Source: Rhexocercosporidium sp. MPI-PUGE-AT-0058
Lineage: Eukaryota; Ascomycota; Leotiomycetes; Helotiales
Assembly: GCA_020746875.1 (NCBI GenBank)
Contig: JAGTJL010000018.1
Location: 1,364,001 to 1,428,000, forward strand
Length of the DNA: 64,000 nucleotides
Direction: 5' to 3'
The stretch's first letter is position 1, and every line of letters begins with the position of its first letter. The position numbers and the translations under genes were made by a program. Of the stretch, positions 37,179 through 49,500 are shown in pieces. The notes beneath the pieces were generated by a model. The model saw only the letters and a list, made by a program, of their open reading frames with translations. It searched no databases and had not been told where the DNA came from.

Positions 37179-40100
37179 ATGATGGATAACGACGACTTCG
37201 TACTTGTCGAAAGACACGGTCAGCTTCCTTCTCCTCAGCCCGTTATCTCACCTACCTCATCAACTGACCACCTCAAAGATAGCGAGCAAGGCGACGAGAA
37301 CGATGCTCCTAAAGTGACACCCGAAGATCTTGAGAACATCAGATTGTGGTTGTCTCCTACAGAATTCGAGTCTGAAGGCAGCGAATATCGCAAACATCTC
37401 AATGCGCACGTGCCGGGCACAGGGAATTGGTTGTTCCAGACTGAGCAGTACATGAACTGGCATAATGGCGAGGATAATGTTGGTGCTTTGTGGATTCAGG
37501 GAATCCCTGGGAGCGGGAAATCAGTCGTCGCCGCCAACTTAGTCCAGACACTAAAGAGCGAGGAAGTGCTTGTCTTATTCTTCTTTTCTCGCCGGATCAT
37601 AAAGTCTAACAGCGAACCTCGATTTCTCGTTCGAGACTGCTTGCATCAGCTTTTGGACCATAGTATTGCGCTGCAACGGAGACTGAAGAGTGTATTTGAG
37701 CAACATCCTGTTGTAGGGAACGTTCCCTTTCATGAACTGTGGAGAATCTTGATTGTTGGACTGTCGACAATTCCAAAGGTCTACCTTGTGTTCGATGCTT
37801 TAGATGAGCTTGCTACCGAGGAGGATGGATTCCTCCAATGCCTACTTAACCTCGCACAAACAAAACCGGACTCAATCAAGCTGATAATGACCAGTCGCCC
37901 GCTTCCCCATCTTCAAACTGTCTTGAAAAGCCCCTTCATAGCCAATATTCGGCTTTCAGGGCATAGGGTGAAGATGGATATCACTACATATATCACTCAT
38001 CGCCTATCTACCCAGCAAGAGAGAAGCCTATCCGTGGAGGATCAGTGTGTAGTCAAGGATGTCACTTGCCAAAAAGCCGATAACCTATTTCTCTACGCTC
38101 GACTTATGCTCGATGAGCTTTTTCAACAATCAACACCGGTGTTAGCACATCTACAGCGTCTTCCGAGCTCTCTGGAAGAAATGTACGTGAATCTCCTCCA
38201 TGAGCATTCTTCCCGATCGGGAGCAAGCCTACACTTTCAATCCTTGCTGCTTTCTTGGGTCGCTCATGCATCGCGTCCGCTTCGAGTCACGGAACTTGCG
38301 GCTTTGATCAATTCCCACGGTGATCGCGTCGGTCTTAATGCCTCCCAAGAAGCAAAGCTTATGGTTCGCACTTCATGCGGTCCTCTACTCGAGATCTTAA
38401 ACGATGAGACCGTACAAGTGATCCATCACTCTTTCACTGAGTTCCTTCTCGATAACAGCCGGAGCAGTGCTAAAGAGACCACTGAATCTGACAAATGGTT
38501 TCCAGCATTCACGCCTGCTCTAGCCCATCGATCTCTGATGTTCTCTTGTATTGATTATCTCAAGTCTGGGTGTTTTGACTCGTGGTCCGTTGGAGAACGC
38601 CTAACGACGGCTGATTATGAGAAATGCCCCTCGTTTGAGAGCCAGCGCCAGTTGATAGTTCAATTTCAGTTCCTTCAGTACGCTTCACAGAACTTGCTCT
38701 ATCATGCAGTAAACTGTGATGCTCATGATATTCAACTAGCTCACAAGCTGGATGAACTCTTGCAATATGGGAGTCACGATTTTGAAAGTTGGAAAGATTT
38801 TTTTTTCGCGAAGGAGGGTAAGACTCCACCCAATGACTTCCATCCACTTCACGTGGCTTCTCAAGCTGGATTGACAGCCTATACTGTGTGGCTTCTGGGG
38901 AAAGGAGCAGATCCGAATCTTGTCGATTCTCAAATGCGGACGGCAGCTGCCTACGCTGCTATGTATGGTCATTCTGAGACACTGGCTGTTCTTCTGAATC
39001 AGAATGCCTCATTTACGATTAAGGACTGGGATGGCTTACAGCCAATCCACCATTCATCCAAGGGCAATCATGTTGACGCACTACGTTGCTTACTCGATGC
39101 TGGTGCAAATCCGATGTCGCCGAAAGATGACGAAGATCACAATTGGTGCTCACACCTTCCTTCCACGATCGGAATCACACCTATACAGCTAGCATGCGAG
39201 ATTGGAAACGCAGATGTTGTCACTGAGTTGTTGGAACACCTGGAACCTACTCTGAGAAGTGACATTCTTCCACACTGGGCGTCTGCGACAGGTCAGGCCA
39301 AGCCTCTCTCAGTTCTATTTCAATATCCTCAAATTTTAGCCAATATCAATCGGAAAGATATATGTGGAAATACTGCTATCTATTTAGCTGCATGTATTGG
39401 AGATTCCGCGACCGTGCGTATATTACTCGATAATGGTGCTGATATGCACGAAAGGTCAGATGACTTGGTCCTATCTACGGATGACGAACCTATGGAGGAG
39501 ACAACTGGATTTGGACGAACTCCACTCCAAGGATGGTCAAACTGCAGACGCAGAAGAGATGGCAACTTGCCTTATGGTAGCGTTGAGGAATGGGAGAGGA
39601 CCGGTACATTATTGATTGAAGCTGGAAGTGATATCGAGGCCAGGGATGAGAAGGGACAAACAGTATTGTTCGCCTGGAAAGAACAGATTCGTTACGGCCG
39701 CGGAGACTCAGATCGAACGGCACGATTTGTGTCCCTCCTACTTAAAAATGGCGCCAATCTCCGGGCGACTGATAACGAAGGAAACACCCCACTTCATTTA
39801 TATCAGGAATGGCACCAGAATCCCAAAATCGTCGGATTGTTCATAAAAGGAGGAGCGGACATCAATACAACTCGACAAGGCGATCTCGCGACTTCTCTCA
39901 TTGCCCGTGCAAAAGCACAGTGCACTGACGTTGAGGCATACATTGATAACGGTGCAGATTTCAACATGCAAGATTCAGAAGGAAACACCGCCCTCCATTA
40001 TATCTGCAGATCGTGGCTGTTTGAACTCTTGCATGTCAAGGAATGGCTACTTGCCGCGGACCCCACGATTAAGAATCGCAAAGGCGAAACCTGCGTATAT

Positions 40101-43100
40101 AATCTCCGCTATGGAAACGAAGATAATGGGAGAGTAGAAGCCATTCCGCTGTTAGTGGAGAAAGGGTTGGACCTCGAGTCTAGAAATCGGCTTGGACGAA
40201 CAGCACTGCTTGCTGCATGTGCGAGTGCAGAGCGACACTTTATACTGGGCTTGATTAGATACGGAGCTAACGCGAAGTCTAGAGACTTCCAAAATAAGTC
40301 GTGTAAGTAAACCTTGGCGATTTGTTTCCAGTATTTTAATCATTGGACAGGTCTTCATCTGATCGCTCAAGTTGAGTTGTCGAATTATGACCACGGATCG
40401 AAGGATATTCAGACAACCTCAGAGGTCATAAAATCCCTCATCAAGGCGGGCGGAGACATTAATGGTGTCGACTTTGACGGCAATACTCCTTTCATGGATG
40501 CAGTTGAATCGAACGGCTACTTTAGCGCCCTTAAGATTAGACTAGAGTCGATTCTCAAGTTTGGGGGAATGGCGAACGCTTCCAATCATCGCGGGCAAAC
40601 GGCTTTGCACAAGGTCGCAGCTTTAACCGATTTTGACTCTAGGCACCATGCACATGGAGATGTTCCTAAACGGATTGATTTTCTATTACAGCAGAGTCTA
40701 GAACTCGACCTGCATGCACGGGATAACGAAGGCATTATGGCCATCCATATCGCAGCTTCGACATCGGAGATCAACACGTGGAAATTCGTACAAGCTGGAG
40801 CAGACATACAAGCCCAGGCTGATGATTATCGTACTCCTCTACATTTCGCGGCTGGCGCCGCACAAAGTAATTCTGTTGGTCTCCTCTGCAAATTATACGG
40901 AGAGAAATCTGGGACTGTAGATCAAAGGGATGAAAATGGCCGTACCGCTTTGCACTATGCAGCACTTTCAGGCAACTCCGAATGTGTCTATTACCTCCTG
41001 CAATCGGGTGCAAGTCCCAATGCCAAGGATAATCAAGCTCTAACACCACTGCACTTGGCTGCACAACATCAAATCGATACAGCCAACATCAGAAATCAGC
41101 GCAAATTTGCAAAGATCTCATACCATAATGAAGTGTCATCCGGAATGCGAAACCTATCTCCATACATGGACATGAGAAAGAAAAGTCCCTTCCATAAGAC
41201 TAACTCGAATTTGAGTCTGGCAATTTGCCAGGATACGGAGTCACGTATTATCCAAGATGTTGCTCGTTTACTTCTGTCAGCTGGTGCAGACCCAACTGCA
41301 TGCGATAAGTCGGGACAAACTCCATATGATGTGGCTATTTTTCTGAACAATGAAGACATGGTGAATGTACTTTCGCCCGTCAGTCAAAAGAATGACACGG
41401 AAATATCCCTAGCAGATCAATGGTATTCCGTCAGAAGCGCCTGCGCTGAAGAAATTGTTCGGACCATCAACGTCGAAGGTGCCGACGCCTATACACTTTT
41501 ACAAACTGCTATTGTCTTGAGGAACGAATCTGTTCTTGATGCTCTCTTGAAGGCTGGAGTAGACCCAGCAACTCCTGGTCCTGCCGCATTAACACCCGTG
41601 CACATTATTGCACATTTCGGTCTCATTTCAATGATGAAGATCGTCGTATCTCACGTTGACTTGAACACCTTCTCACCCTCTTTAATTCACGTCGCAGCGA
41701 GCAGAGAGCAATCCAATATCCAGATGATCGACCTTCTGATCGAGCTAGGCGTGGATGTGAGCTCTCATTATCAGGAAGTTGATGATGTGCGGCATAGATC
41801 CACAGGAGACCCAATACCATCATACGCAGCAGCCCATATTCTAGCGATGGGCGAGCGATGGTGGAATATCTCAGCACTCGAGTCCTTATGCAAAGCAGGC
41901 GCGGATCTCGAAATGCCAGATGGAGACGGAAATACTGTCCTACAATGCGCACTAAATGGGAAGAAGAGCGGATCTTGGGAGCCTGGCTTCTGGCGAAATG
42001 AAACGTTGGAGGTATTGCTCAGACATGACGCAAATGTCAACGCCGTATCTCCAGACAGTGGATCGACACCACTCACCGCATGTTTGGAATCTAGGCGGGG
42101 TCGGAAACTGGTACAGAAGCTTCTTGATGCCGGTGCTGATATCAATCTTGGCAGAGTTCCTGCAATATTTGAAGCCATCGAGGGTGAAGATCCTGAAGCC
42201 ACCGCAGCAATACTTGATGCTGGCGGAGATGTCAACGCTATCTACAGTCCGGAAAAGCCTAAAAATCATGGCCATGGCCCAGAAGTAGAAACCCCACTTC
42301 TGTCTGCCGCCCTAATGGATGGCTATTCATTTCGCAATACTGACGCAGAGAGACGGTGTGCCCGAGAAGAAATTATAGCCGTCCTTCTTGAGCGTGGAGG
42401 AAATCCACTTCTAGAACTCCAGGGTGGCAAAACCACTGTTCTCCATGAAATCGCATACTGCCACGGTCTCATCGCACCTATCTTGAAGACGGAGATCGAT
42501 CTTGAAGTCAAAGATTCTCAACATCGCACGCCTTTACTTGCAGCATGCGGTCCCGTCGAAGGCTCCTGGTGCCGCACCAAAGACGAGTCCACACCCCGCG
42601 AATTGATTCTCGCAGGCGCAAACATCCATATAACAGACGCCGCCGGCTCGACTCCCCTTCACCTGGCCGTTCAGGCTGGTCTATTTGACACCACCTCTCT
42701 GCTGTTGGAAAAGGGCGCTTTCCCTTCTGCCAAGAACAATGCAGAGCTCTCCCCACTGAGCTATGCTCTCAAATCTCATTACCAGAGTCAGCTGAAATTC
42801 GCCAAAGTTTTACTATCTGCTGGAGCGGAACATCTCATCACCGGTCCAAACGGGGAATCACCACTTCATCTTCTCGCCCCTTCGCTAATGTATCTCTCTC
42901 CGGCCAACGGCGGCGAGTTCCGGGAGCGTGTCTATCATTCAAATGATAAGACAGATTATCTCGCCGAGATTAACGATCTGTATCAGAAATTCGTTGACCA
43001 TGGTTGCGACCGCAATGCTCGAGACCATCTGGGAAATACACCGCTGTTCCCATATGTCAAGGAAATTAAACATCGCAACGACTATTGGGTGGTTGAACCA

Positions 43101-43364
43101 CCAGCGGAGGAGGACGTCAGGAAGATGTTTGAGAGTCATGACGTACTGGCGGTTAATGATGAGGGCGATACGTTGTTGCATGCTGTTGCTTCTAGGCAGG
43201 AGGGAGATCAAAGTGAGGGTGATGGAGTATTGTTGTTTAAGGAGCTGATGGTGTGGGGGGTAGATCCGAAGAAAGAGAATAAAAAGGGTGCTTCTGCACT
43301 TGATATTGCGGCTGCTTGTGGAAAGCAAGCAATTTTGGAGATTTTCGCGCGGGAAGAACAGTAG
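37179..43364 (+). CDS. NLR-type NACHT-ankyrin protein, about 2,045 residues
   Basis: Two exons, 37179-40302 and 40351-43364. The 48-bp intron (GTAAGT...GGACAG) joins in phase (TCG T|GT CTT). The ORF also extends to an upstream GTG, but the ATG pair at 37179/37182 is the first methionine. The N-terminal tail (MMDNDDFVLVE) precedes the conserved segment before the NACHT. P-loop GIPGSGKS is at about 108-115, Walker B VYLVFDALDEL at about 201-211, and a sensor-like MTSRPLPHL follows. Winged-helix-like sequence (LRVTELAALI; VIHHSFTEFLL) runs to about residue 440. From about residue 553 (PLHVASQAG) to the C terminus it is an array of ankyrin repeats (GADPNLVDSQ, GRTALHYAALSGNSE and many more), perhaps 25-35 units. 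Such proteins oligomerise by NACHT and sense ligands through the repeats. No HET or other known effector is fused at the N terminus. Uninterrupted and not RIPed, so likely functional. Confidence 0.9.
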
Positions 43365-44475
43365 GAGAGGTACCTGGTTCTGCATACATACTTACTGGGA
43401 GACATAAGAAAGTAATCTAACGGCGGGTTCTAACGTCTCGAAAGGCAAAATTCTCAGAAAAAAATTGAATGATAGTCTATATTAAGATATACGCTTTATT
43501 CAGCTTATAAAACGAAATGACGAGACTTAATTAATCTTAAGGCATGTAAAAGAAGCCAAGTATTTATATATCATTGGTTAAAATAATATTCTACAGTATA
43601 TTTATTATGTACACGGTATGGGAATGTTGACAGGGTGTATCTGATTATCCCAGGCTCCAGTACCGTCTAATACTGAGTGATAGCAAGAAATGTCGCTATG
43701 GTGACTATAGTAGCTGCTTCAGTCACGAGCAAATCCTGCTTCCGAAAAGTATCGTATATCGACCATAGCTAAGGAACGTAGGCACCTGCTTGCTGGAGGG
43801 GATTAGATTACGTCCCTGGCATATGCTGTATTTTCAATTGGGTCTACAGCATAATCATTGAGAAAGCGGAGTGTCTTTTGTAAAGGTAAAGGTGGGGGCA
43901 AGGATTCATCTCAATCTTGACGCTCTCATCAGCTGCTCTATTGCTCAAGCTGTTCATGTGATGTGATAACAAAGATTCGATTCTCTAGATCATTCATTGT
44001 ACTTAAACTAAACCGCACTCATATTCCAACCTGATTATGAAATTTTTTGTTGGGTCTGCGCAGAAGAAGAGTCAAGCTACTGAATCTAATTCCACACAGA
44101 TAACGTCAGACCTGGCAAGAGTCATAATATGTCATTGTCATATTTTAGCCATATATAGGTGTGAGCGGCAAGAACCGCACAACGTATGAGGACCCTTCTC
44201 CCCTATCAAAAGAGAGTTAGATCAGGGGGACGGTACGAAGCGCGTGCGTGGTTACAGTAATTCCACGCACGTGCGATGTAGCGTGTGTATGTGACGAGAA
44301 GCCTCGTTTGATGGTACAGATAGTACCTGTGTGCGAGTTAACGCTCAGATCACAGACCCGCCCCGGGGTTCTGAATCCTCAATTCCGTGTTGGTAGATCT
44401 AGAAAGTCCTTTTCGCCGATCTCACAGCAGTCGATTTTGGCGTAGGTGCCTTGCGAACACCGTCTTACAGTCCAA
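43365..44475. other. Gene-free stretch
   Basis: A TA-rich patch at about 43450-43620 follows the NLR gene. The rest has normal composition but only short ORFs (for example 44248-44445, plus strand) without support. Confidence 0.4.
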
Positions 44476-44982
44476 TCAATGCACGGCAACACTCAGCAGC
44501 ATGGCAGCACACAGCGCCCAGGGGATTAGCCCGAGCATGATAAGATTGGCATTTATTCTAGCGCGAGTCCAAAAATAGTAGAGGAAGTTATTGCGAGTAC
44601 AAATATGAGGGCTTGGTAGCGGTCTTGCTCTTGACGCCGATACGCGAATGAGGAAATTGAGCAGCCGAGAACCAGACATGCAACAAGCATTAGAGCGGGT
44701 GGGGGATCCAGAATGAAACCAAAATAGCCATTGTCAAGAAACTGAGTCTGGACTGTTAACTCAGCCTGGCTTATGCTCTGCTCAGGTATATCAGTCATCT
44801 ATCGAGATGGGAGGATTGAGACTACGTACAGGTGGAAGTGTTCGCGACCCAAACAAATGTCCTAGTCTGGCACTGATGTTTTGCGCTGCAGCCCATTGCT
44901 CCATGGATTCATTCACAGGGCACTCACACGTGTATAGTGGATCTGGTTCGATAATTCTGGCCTTGCGCTGACAGATATGCAT
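44476..44982 (-). pseudogene. Possible small membrane protein, frame-broken
   Basis: Three overlapping minus-strand frames look like pieces of one product. From the ATG at 44982, a Cys-containing soluble start (MHICQRKARIIEPDPLYTCE). From 44798, a segment with one or two hydrophobic helices (ALMLVACLVLGCSISSFAY; ALIFVLAITSSTIFGLAL). Near 44476-44560, another helix (LIMLGLIPWALCAAMLLSVA). The gap between the first two could be an intron, but it would be only about 31 bp, and the last two join only through a frameshift. Perhaps a degraded two- or three-TM protein of unknown family. Confidence 0.35.
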
Positions 44983-45329
44983 ATTAGATCCGTGAGGCGG
45001 TATTAGTTGGTGGAGTTCTCAAAAATTCTGTCGCTAGTCCCCGCTTCTAATTAGCTAAGTTTTCATCTTAATAATACTATTAACGCAGTATCATAGCACC
45101 ACACTCACGCAACTCATTCTATCTTTCTTACTCTATCCCGGATAAGAATCCATACCTCGAAACTCGAGAGTAATGTCAATAAGCACTGATCCGGTTTCTT
45201 AATACGAGTATGTGAAGGAGGCGACGGAAAGAATAATATAAAAAACTTCTGTGCTTATTGTGCAAGAATCCTATTATCGACTTGAGAATTAATACGCTTA
45301 TTAATTTATGAAGGGAGGAGACTAAGATT

Positions 45330-46610
45330 TATATATTTAAAGCCGAGAAACTCGTCATCGCTAGTACCCTGGAACAATTTAAAGATCGAACGATTTAACG
45401 ACCGACGTTAATTATGCCTCTATACGATAAAAATGGTATTATCGTCGGCATGACTCAGATAGGGAAGTAGAGCCAGTTGCGAGATAAAAGACTTCAGGAG
45501 GACGTATTAGCTAAGGTCGGCGCGAGTAATAAGAGGCACATTATAAAGGACAAGATGCTCGCGGGGCAAGAGGAAGGAAAACTTGGCAAAAAAAGGAGGC
45601 GCTCTCTTATTGTTAAGAATGTAGTGAACGTAACGACTATAGCACCTTTATTTGTTTTAAATAGTAAATACATTAACGTTTTGGATTCTGAGACTGAGGA
45701 GGAAGGCGATACTCTTGCCATAGATGCCGCTCTTAATCGTTAGTCAAACGGCTCGTTGATAAACCTACTTAGTGCGAGGCATTCTCAATCTTTAGCCTCG
45801 CCCGAATTAAAAACTTCTTTAAAGGCTAAAAAAACTCTTTTGATAGCCTTGGGAAGATAAATAAAAATATTATTTATTTACGCGTCAGCATTAACTACGG
45901 TTAAATATGAAGCTAAACGCCGTAGAACTTATGGCCATAGTAAGCTATAGTAAGCTATATAAGAATTTAATAAAGGCAATATTAGTTACGAAGCTCGTAT
46001 CGCGTACGAATGACTCTAGCGTTAGGAAGAGAAGTAGACTATTACCGACACGTATCTCTCCGAGAGCCTATACGAAATGCCTGTAGACGATAACTTGACG
46101 AATAATATTAACTTCACTAACGCCGAAGTAAAGCGCCACTCTTCCTGCACTTATAGATGAAAAAGATAATGAGTTGGAGTAGGAAGTCGACGAAATCCTT
46201 AAGCACGAGTTAAGAAAGGAGGGGAGAGGCAAGCTACATTTATACTATTGCATTAGGTGGGCGGGTGACTAGGATGACTCGTAGGAGCCGCAAAAGAATA
46301 TTGGTTCTGGGGTTGTTGTTGAATATTAGTAAAAGAAACGTCGAGAGACTTAAAGGATGAATCTTAATAAAGTAGTTTCGAGAGAATCTAATAATTTAAT
46401 GTACGTTGATGTTAATATAAACGGTAGAGGTAATATGACGAGATATAATCTTAATGATAGATATGAAAGCGATAAGGACTCGCTATTCGTTGGTTAGGGA
46501 CTATTTAGCCGTAGCAATAATATTAAAAATGCAAAGGGAAACGAAGTCGAGTTTAGTGCGGCGAGGTTATTAATGATAATACGGACTACTAAGGCTTAGT
46601 CGGTCGATGG
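45330..46610 (+). pseudogene. RIP-degraded chromodomain-containing gene or element part
   Basis: Plus-strand sequence with many TAG/TAA codons but coherent protein between them. The N-terminal part around 45415-45745 is basic and helical (DKMLAGQEEGKLGKKRRRSL), followed by an acidic stretch. At 46231-46345 the frame reads KLHLYYCIRWAGD, DDS, EPQKNIGSGVVVEY, KKRRE, with stops exactly where a chromodomain has Trp or Gln (the W of WDDSWEP and YW). This is the pattern of a chromodomain (Y-x-V-x-W-x-G ... W-E-P). Upstream I see no integrase, so it does not read as the tail of a gypsy/chromovirus pol. A standalone chromodomain protein lying before a DUF3435 relic is possible. Family assignment of the N-terminal part is open. 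Confidence 0.5.
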
Positions 46611-46859
46611 CGTTTAAACCTTTCTCGTGAGCTGAACATGTTCTGCTTCTCGTCGGCTAGAATAGGTGAGGTGACTAAATCCTCTACCAAAGCGGGGACG
46701 GGCAAAGGGTTGCACTACCGTGTAGTATCTCCTCCTTCTCAATATCTTGAGAAGTGCGATAGTAAGATCTGGTCGAGCTGACGGGTCTCGGCAGGATATG
46801 GTCATGGTCATCGCATGGGGTGAGGACGGGCAGCCAGAGATCCAGATGCAATGGAAGAG

Positions 46860-48010
46860 AGAGGCTGCTAAAGGGATGCATAACTCGCTAAGCAGGTAGG
46901 ATCTGAATTTTCCCCGCTCCCCTTCCCCTCGCTCTGTATTGCAGAACTGTTTGTTCCGGCTGATACTGAACAGACCAGAGCACCCAATGTTCGAGACGAC
47001 GACCGGTCTACCCCTCATCTTTAATCCGATCATATTCCCTCTCGCTATGGTGCTAGCTAGTAACGCGTTCAAGGATTACTAGACCGACCATGAAATTTTT
47101 GCTCTCGAACCCCCAGTGTACGATGATCACTTGATTTTGGACTGGGACGATGAGATTGAGGATGTGCCGGTTTTTCAGGCTACGTCGTGCAACGGCCCAA
47201 CCGGAAAGATCCAAAAGGCTTGCACGTGCGCCAGACAGCTCTCAGGTGCTGCCGCTGCTTTTTGAATTGCACCGTCTATGCCATCAGACGTGAAGCGCTC
47301 GTCAAAGCGAACGGCAAGCTCCTCCTTGGTCCAAGATTGCTTTTAGCTAACTTGTTGTAAGCGAACGGCTATGCGGACGCGGAACTGATGAAGTTTTCCG
47401 GACAGTCAGGTCCCGAAGTATTCCAAAGATTCTACATGGCTGAAGGGGGCGTAGACGGGCAGAACAGCTTTCTGAATCAGCCGCTCCGAAATGACCATCT
47501 CGAGAGCTTCCGTGGGATGTCCATGAAGTGCAACCCTAAGCTCTGGCAGTCGCTGCCGGCGCAAATGCAGTACGAGCTCGAATCGCCCTCGAAGAGCAGA
47601 TCGACGACCTGACTGAGGAGATTAAGACGGCTGACGAAGAGGCCAGTCGAGAGCTTCAGGCTCGACGGCACAAACTAGACAAAGAACGGCAGCGGCTCAC
47701 TCTGGAAGAGCTGAAGAGGCGCCGCCAGAGCCAACCTCGAAATCACCAGTCCCACAGTGCCTACGAACCTAGCCAAGGCGACCGCCACCGCTCTTTCTTT
47801 GACCGCGTCCGCCATATGATGCCTGAACGTGACCGCCTGGCACGTACCTTGTTCCTACCGGTCCCCCTCCGCAGCCCCGAAGGCCGGTCTGCTCTTCGTG
47901 ACCTCATCACACTCTACAAGGACGATTGTCGGGTCGCATACCAGCTAGTGCCGAGGCCCATATCGGGTTGCTGTCCAGTGTCTAGTTGCGCGCGGCCGAT
48001 TCAAAGGTTA
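46860..48010 (+). pseudogene. DUF3435-type tyrosine recombinase relic
   Basis: Plus-strand blocks of the fungal DUF3435 family. At 46955-47070: a LFRLIL..PEHPMFETTTG block followed by PLIFNPIIFPLAMVLASNAF. Then a TAG, and EIFALEPPVYDDHLILDWDD (47095-47155). Next an arginine box (TVYAIRREALVKANG) near 47280, then ELMKFSGQSGPEVFQRFYMA at about 47382-47445, where family members have the His/Tyr catalytic pair (here His is Gln and Tyr is kept). FRGMSMKCNPKLWQSLPAQM (47505-47565), a charged coiled-coil, DRLARTLFLPVPLRSPEGRS (47828-47895) and the zinc-finger-like GCCPVSSCARPIQR (47970-48005) follow. Stops and frame changes break it at 47070, 47266, about 47345 and 47610. DUF3435 includes the captains of Starship transposons. 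This relic, with its altered catalytic site, is not active. Confidence 0.7.
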
Positions 48011-48611
48011 GTCAGTCCCTTCCACCCTTGCCACGTGACCAAGTACTGGGTCACCATTCTCTTGCGCCTGCCCTTACCACGCGAGACAACCTTCCTTTCT
48101 AACAATCCCTCAACGGTGCACTGATCATCATCATCCGGGGTTACGGCGGGTGGCCCAGGCTCGTGAACGGATTGTTTACGAGACGGCGGACACTCCGGAC
48201 CGCGAGGCTCTGCGATCGGCTCTCTAGAGTTGCTTATGATATCGTTTCTCGCGGTCGATGTAATTGTGCTTGGGGGGTCGGAGGAAGATACATCTCTCGT
48301 AAGGGCGGTCCAGACGCCTGTTTAAGATTAGCCAAGCTATGCATAAACTGGGAGACAGCTCCAACCTACCTCTACTGCCATCGCCTCGTGATAAGCCGCC
48401 AATACTCAGATTGCCGCTTGAGACATCTCGATGCCCTTGCTGGACGGCTTCGCAAATCAGGATTGCACGCAGAGACGCCGCAGTGGTGGTGTCTTGTATG
48501 CTTGCCGTCCCGGTCGCATTCGGAGGGAAGTCGTCACTGAAACTCGAGCACGGCGTTGACGGGGCGTGGTGAGATCCGCGCTGCTGGGCTCGAGGTCGGT
48601 AACCGAGTAAT
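48011..48611. other. No clear gene; downstream debris of the recombinase relic
   Basis: A GT donor (GTTAGT at 48006) follows the CARPIQR block, but no matching next exon is found on this strand. A stretch at about 48140-48200 reads VAQARERIVYETADTPDREA in one frame without known family. Otherwise nothing is supported. Confidence 0.35.
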
Positions 48612-48845
48612 TCACAAAGTCGTAATGGGGCGTGTCGTTTGGAGGCTCAGACTTGGTCCCGTGACATCCATCCTGGTCAGGTTTAGGGCCAAGGCTTGGT
48701 AGCAGCGGTACACGTGATTCCATCGATCAGCAACAGGAATACTAATGGAACGCAAAGAGTTCGTGTCAGCGGCGAATAGAGTAGAAGTTGAAACGGGGTC
48801 AGACAAGTACAATGAGTGGGTCGATGAGGACGATGTACAGTACAT
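48612..48845 (-). pseudogene. Inverted C-terminal fragment of a DUF3435 gene
   Basis: The minus-strand frame contains ADRWNHVYRCYQALALNLTR. In DUF3435 proteins that segment normally follows the CxxxxCAR.I.R block seen on the plus strand at 47970-48005. Its position on the opposite strand, about 0.7 kb away, points to a local inversion or a second, oppositely oriented copy. The fragment is about 45 recognisable residues and then drifts. Confidence 0.5.
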
Positions 48846-49500
48846 GAGGGCCTTGTAGCGGCTTATAATTCCGCAACCGCGTGAGCTTAACCTTGTTCAC
48901 ATTGGGTCTGCGAGACCGTACCGCCGAGAGGGAGAGGATCTTAGTGTTTGGTTGCTAATTCGGAGGGAAGTTGCCAGGGAAATTCTCAGGATATATCAAA
49001 TGTATCGAATCGCACCAACCTTCACGTTTTTGACCGTACACACTCTGCTTATACAGCTTCTTACATGCTCTTGATGGAGTGAATCTACACCGTACAATGA
49101 TCTTGATCTCCGTATCCTATTCTCCTGGTGTCTAGCGGGTCGGTAGCGTCATCTCTTGAACGGCCCATCTGAGAGGCTACTCTGCCCTTGACACTCGCTG
49201 TACAGAGGGAGCCAGAAAAGGATCCGCCATAAAAAGAGATGTCCTAGAGCAATTCTAGGGTCCAGAAACGGCTCCGCAGAGCACTATTTGATCTGATGCC
49301 CAAGAACCATTCTCTTGCAGATAAATTCAAGGTTATGTAACCGATCAAAGCCAGTACAATAGTGAGCACACCCCCCCTCCCATACAATGGCCTTGCCTCG
49401 ACCAAGTAACCTAGATCGCGCCAGATAGAGGGCGGAATGCCGCGAAAAGTTATCAGAGCATATTAATAGGATCCACGCTCTTATCTTTCGTATTTTTCTG
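48846..49500. other. Gene-free stretch
   Basis: Nothing is supported on either strand; only short ORFs without domain features. The last part is the 5' flank of the ORF at 49501. Confidence 0.4.
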
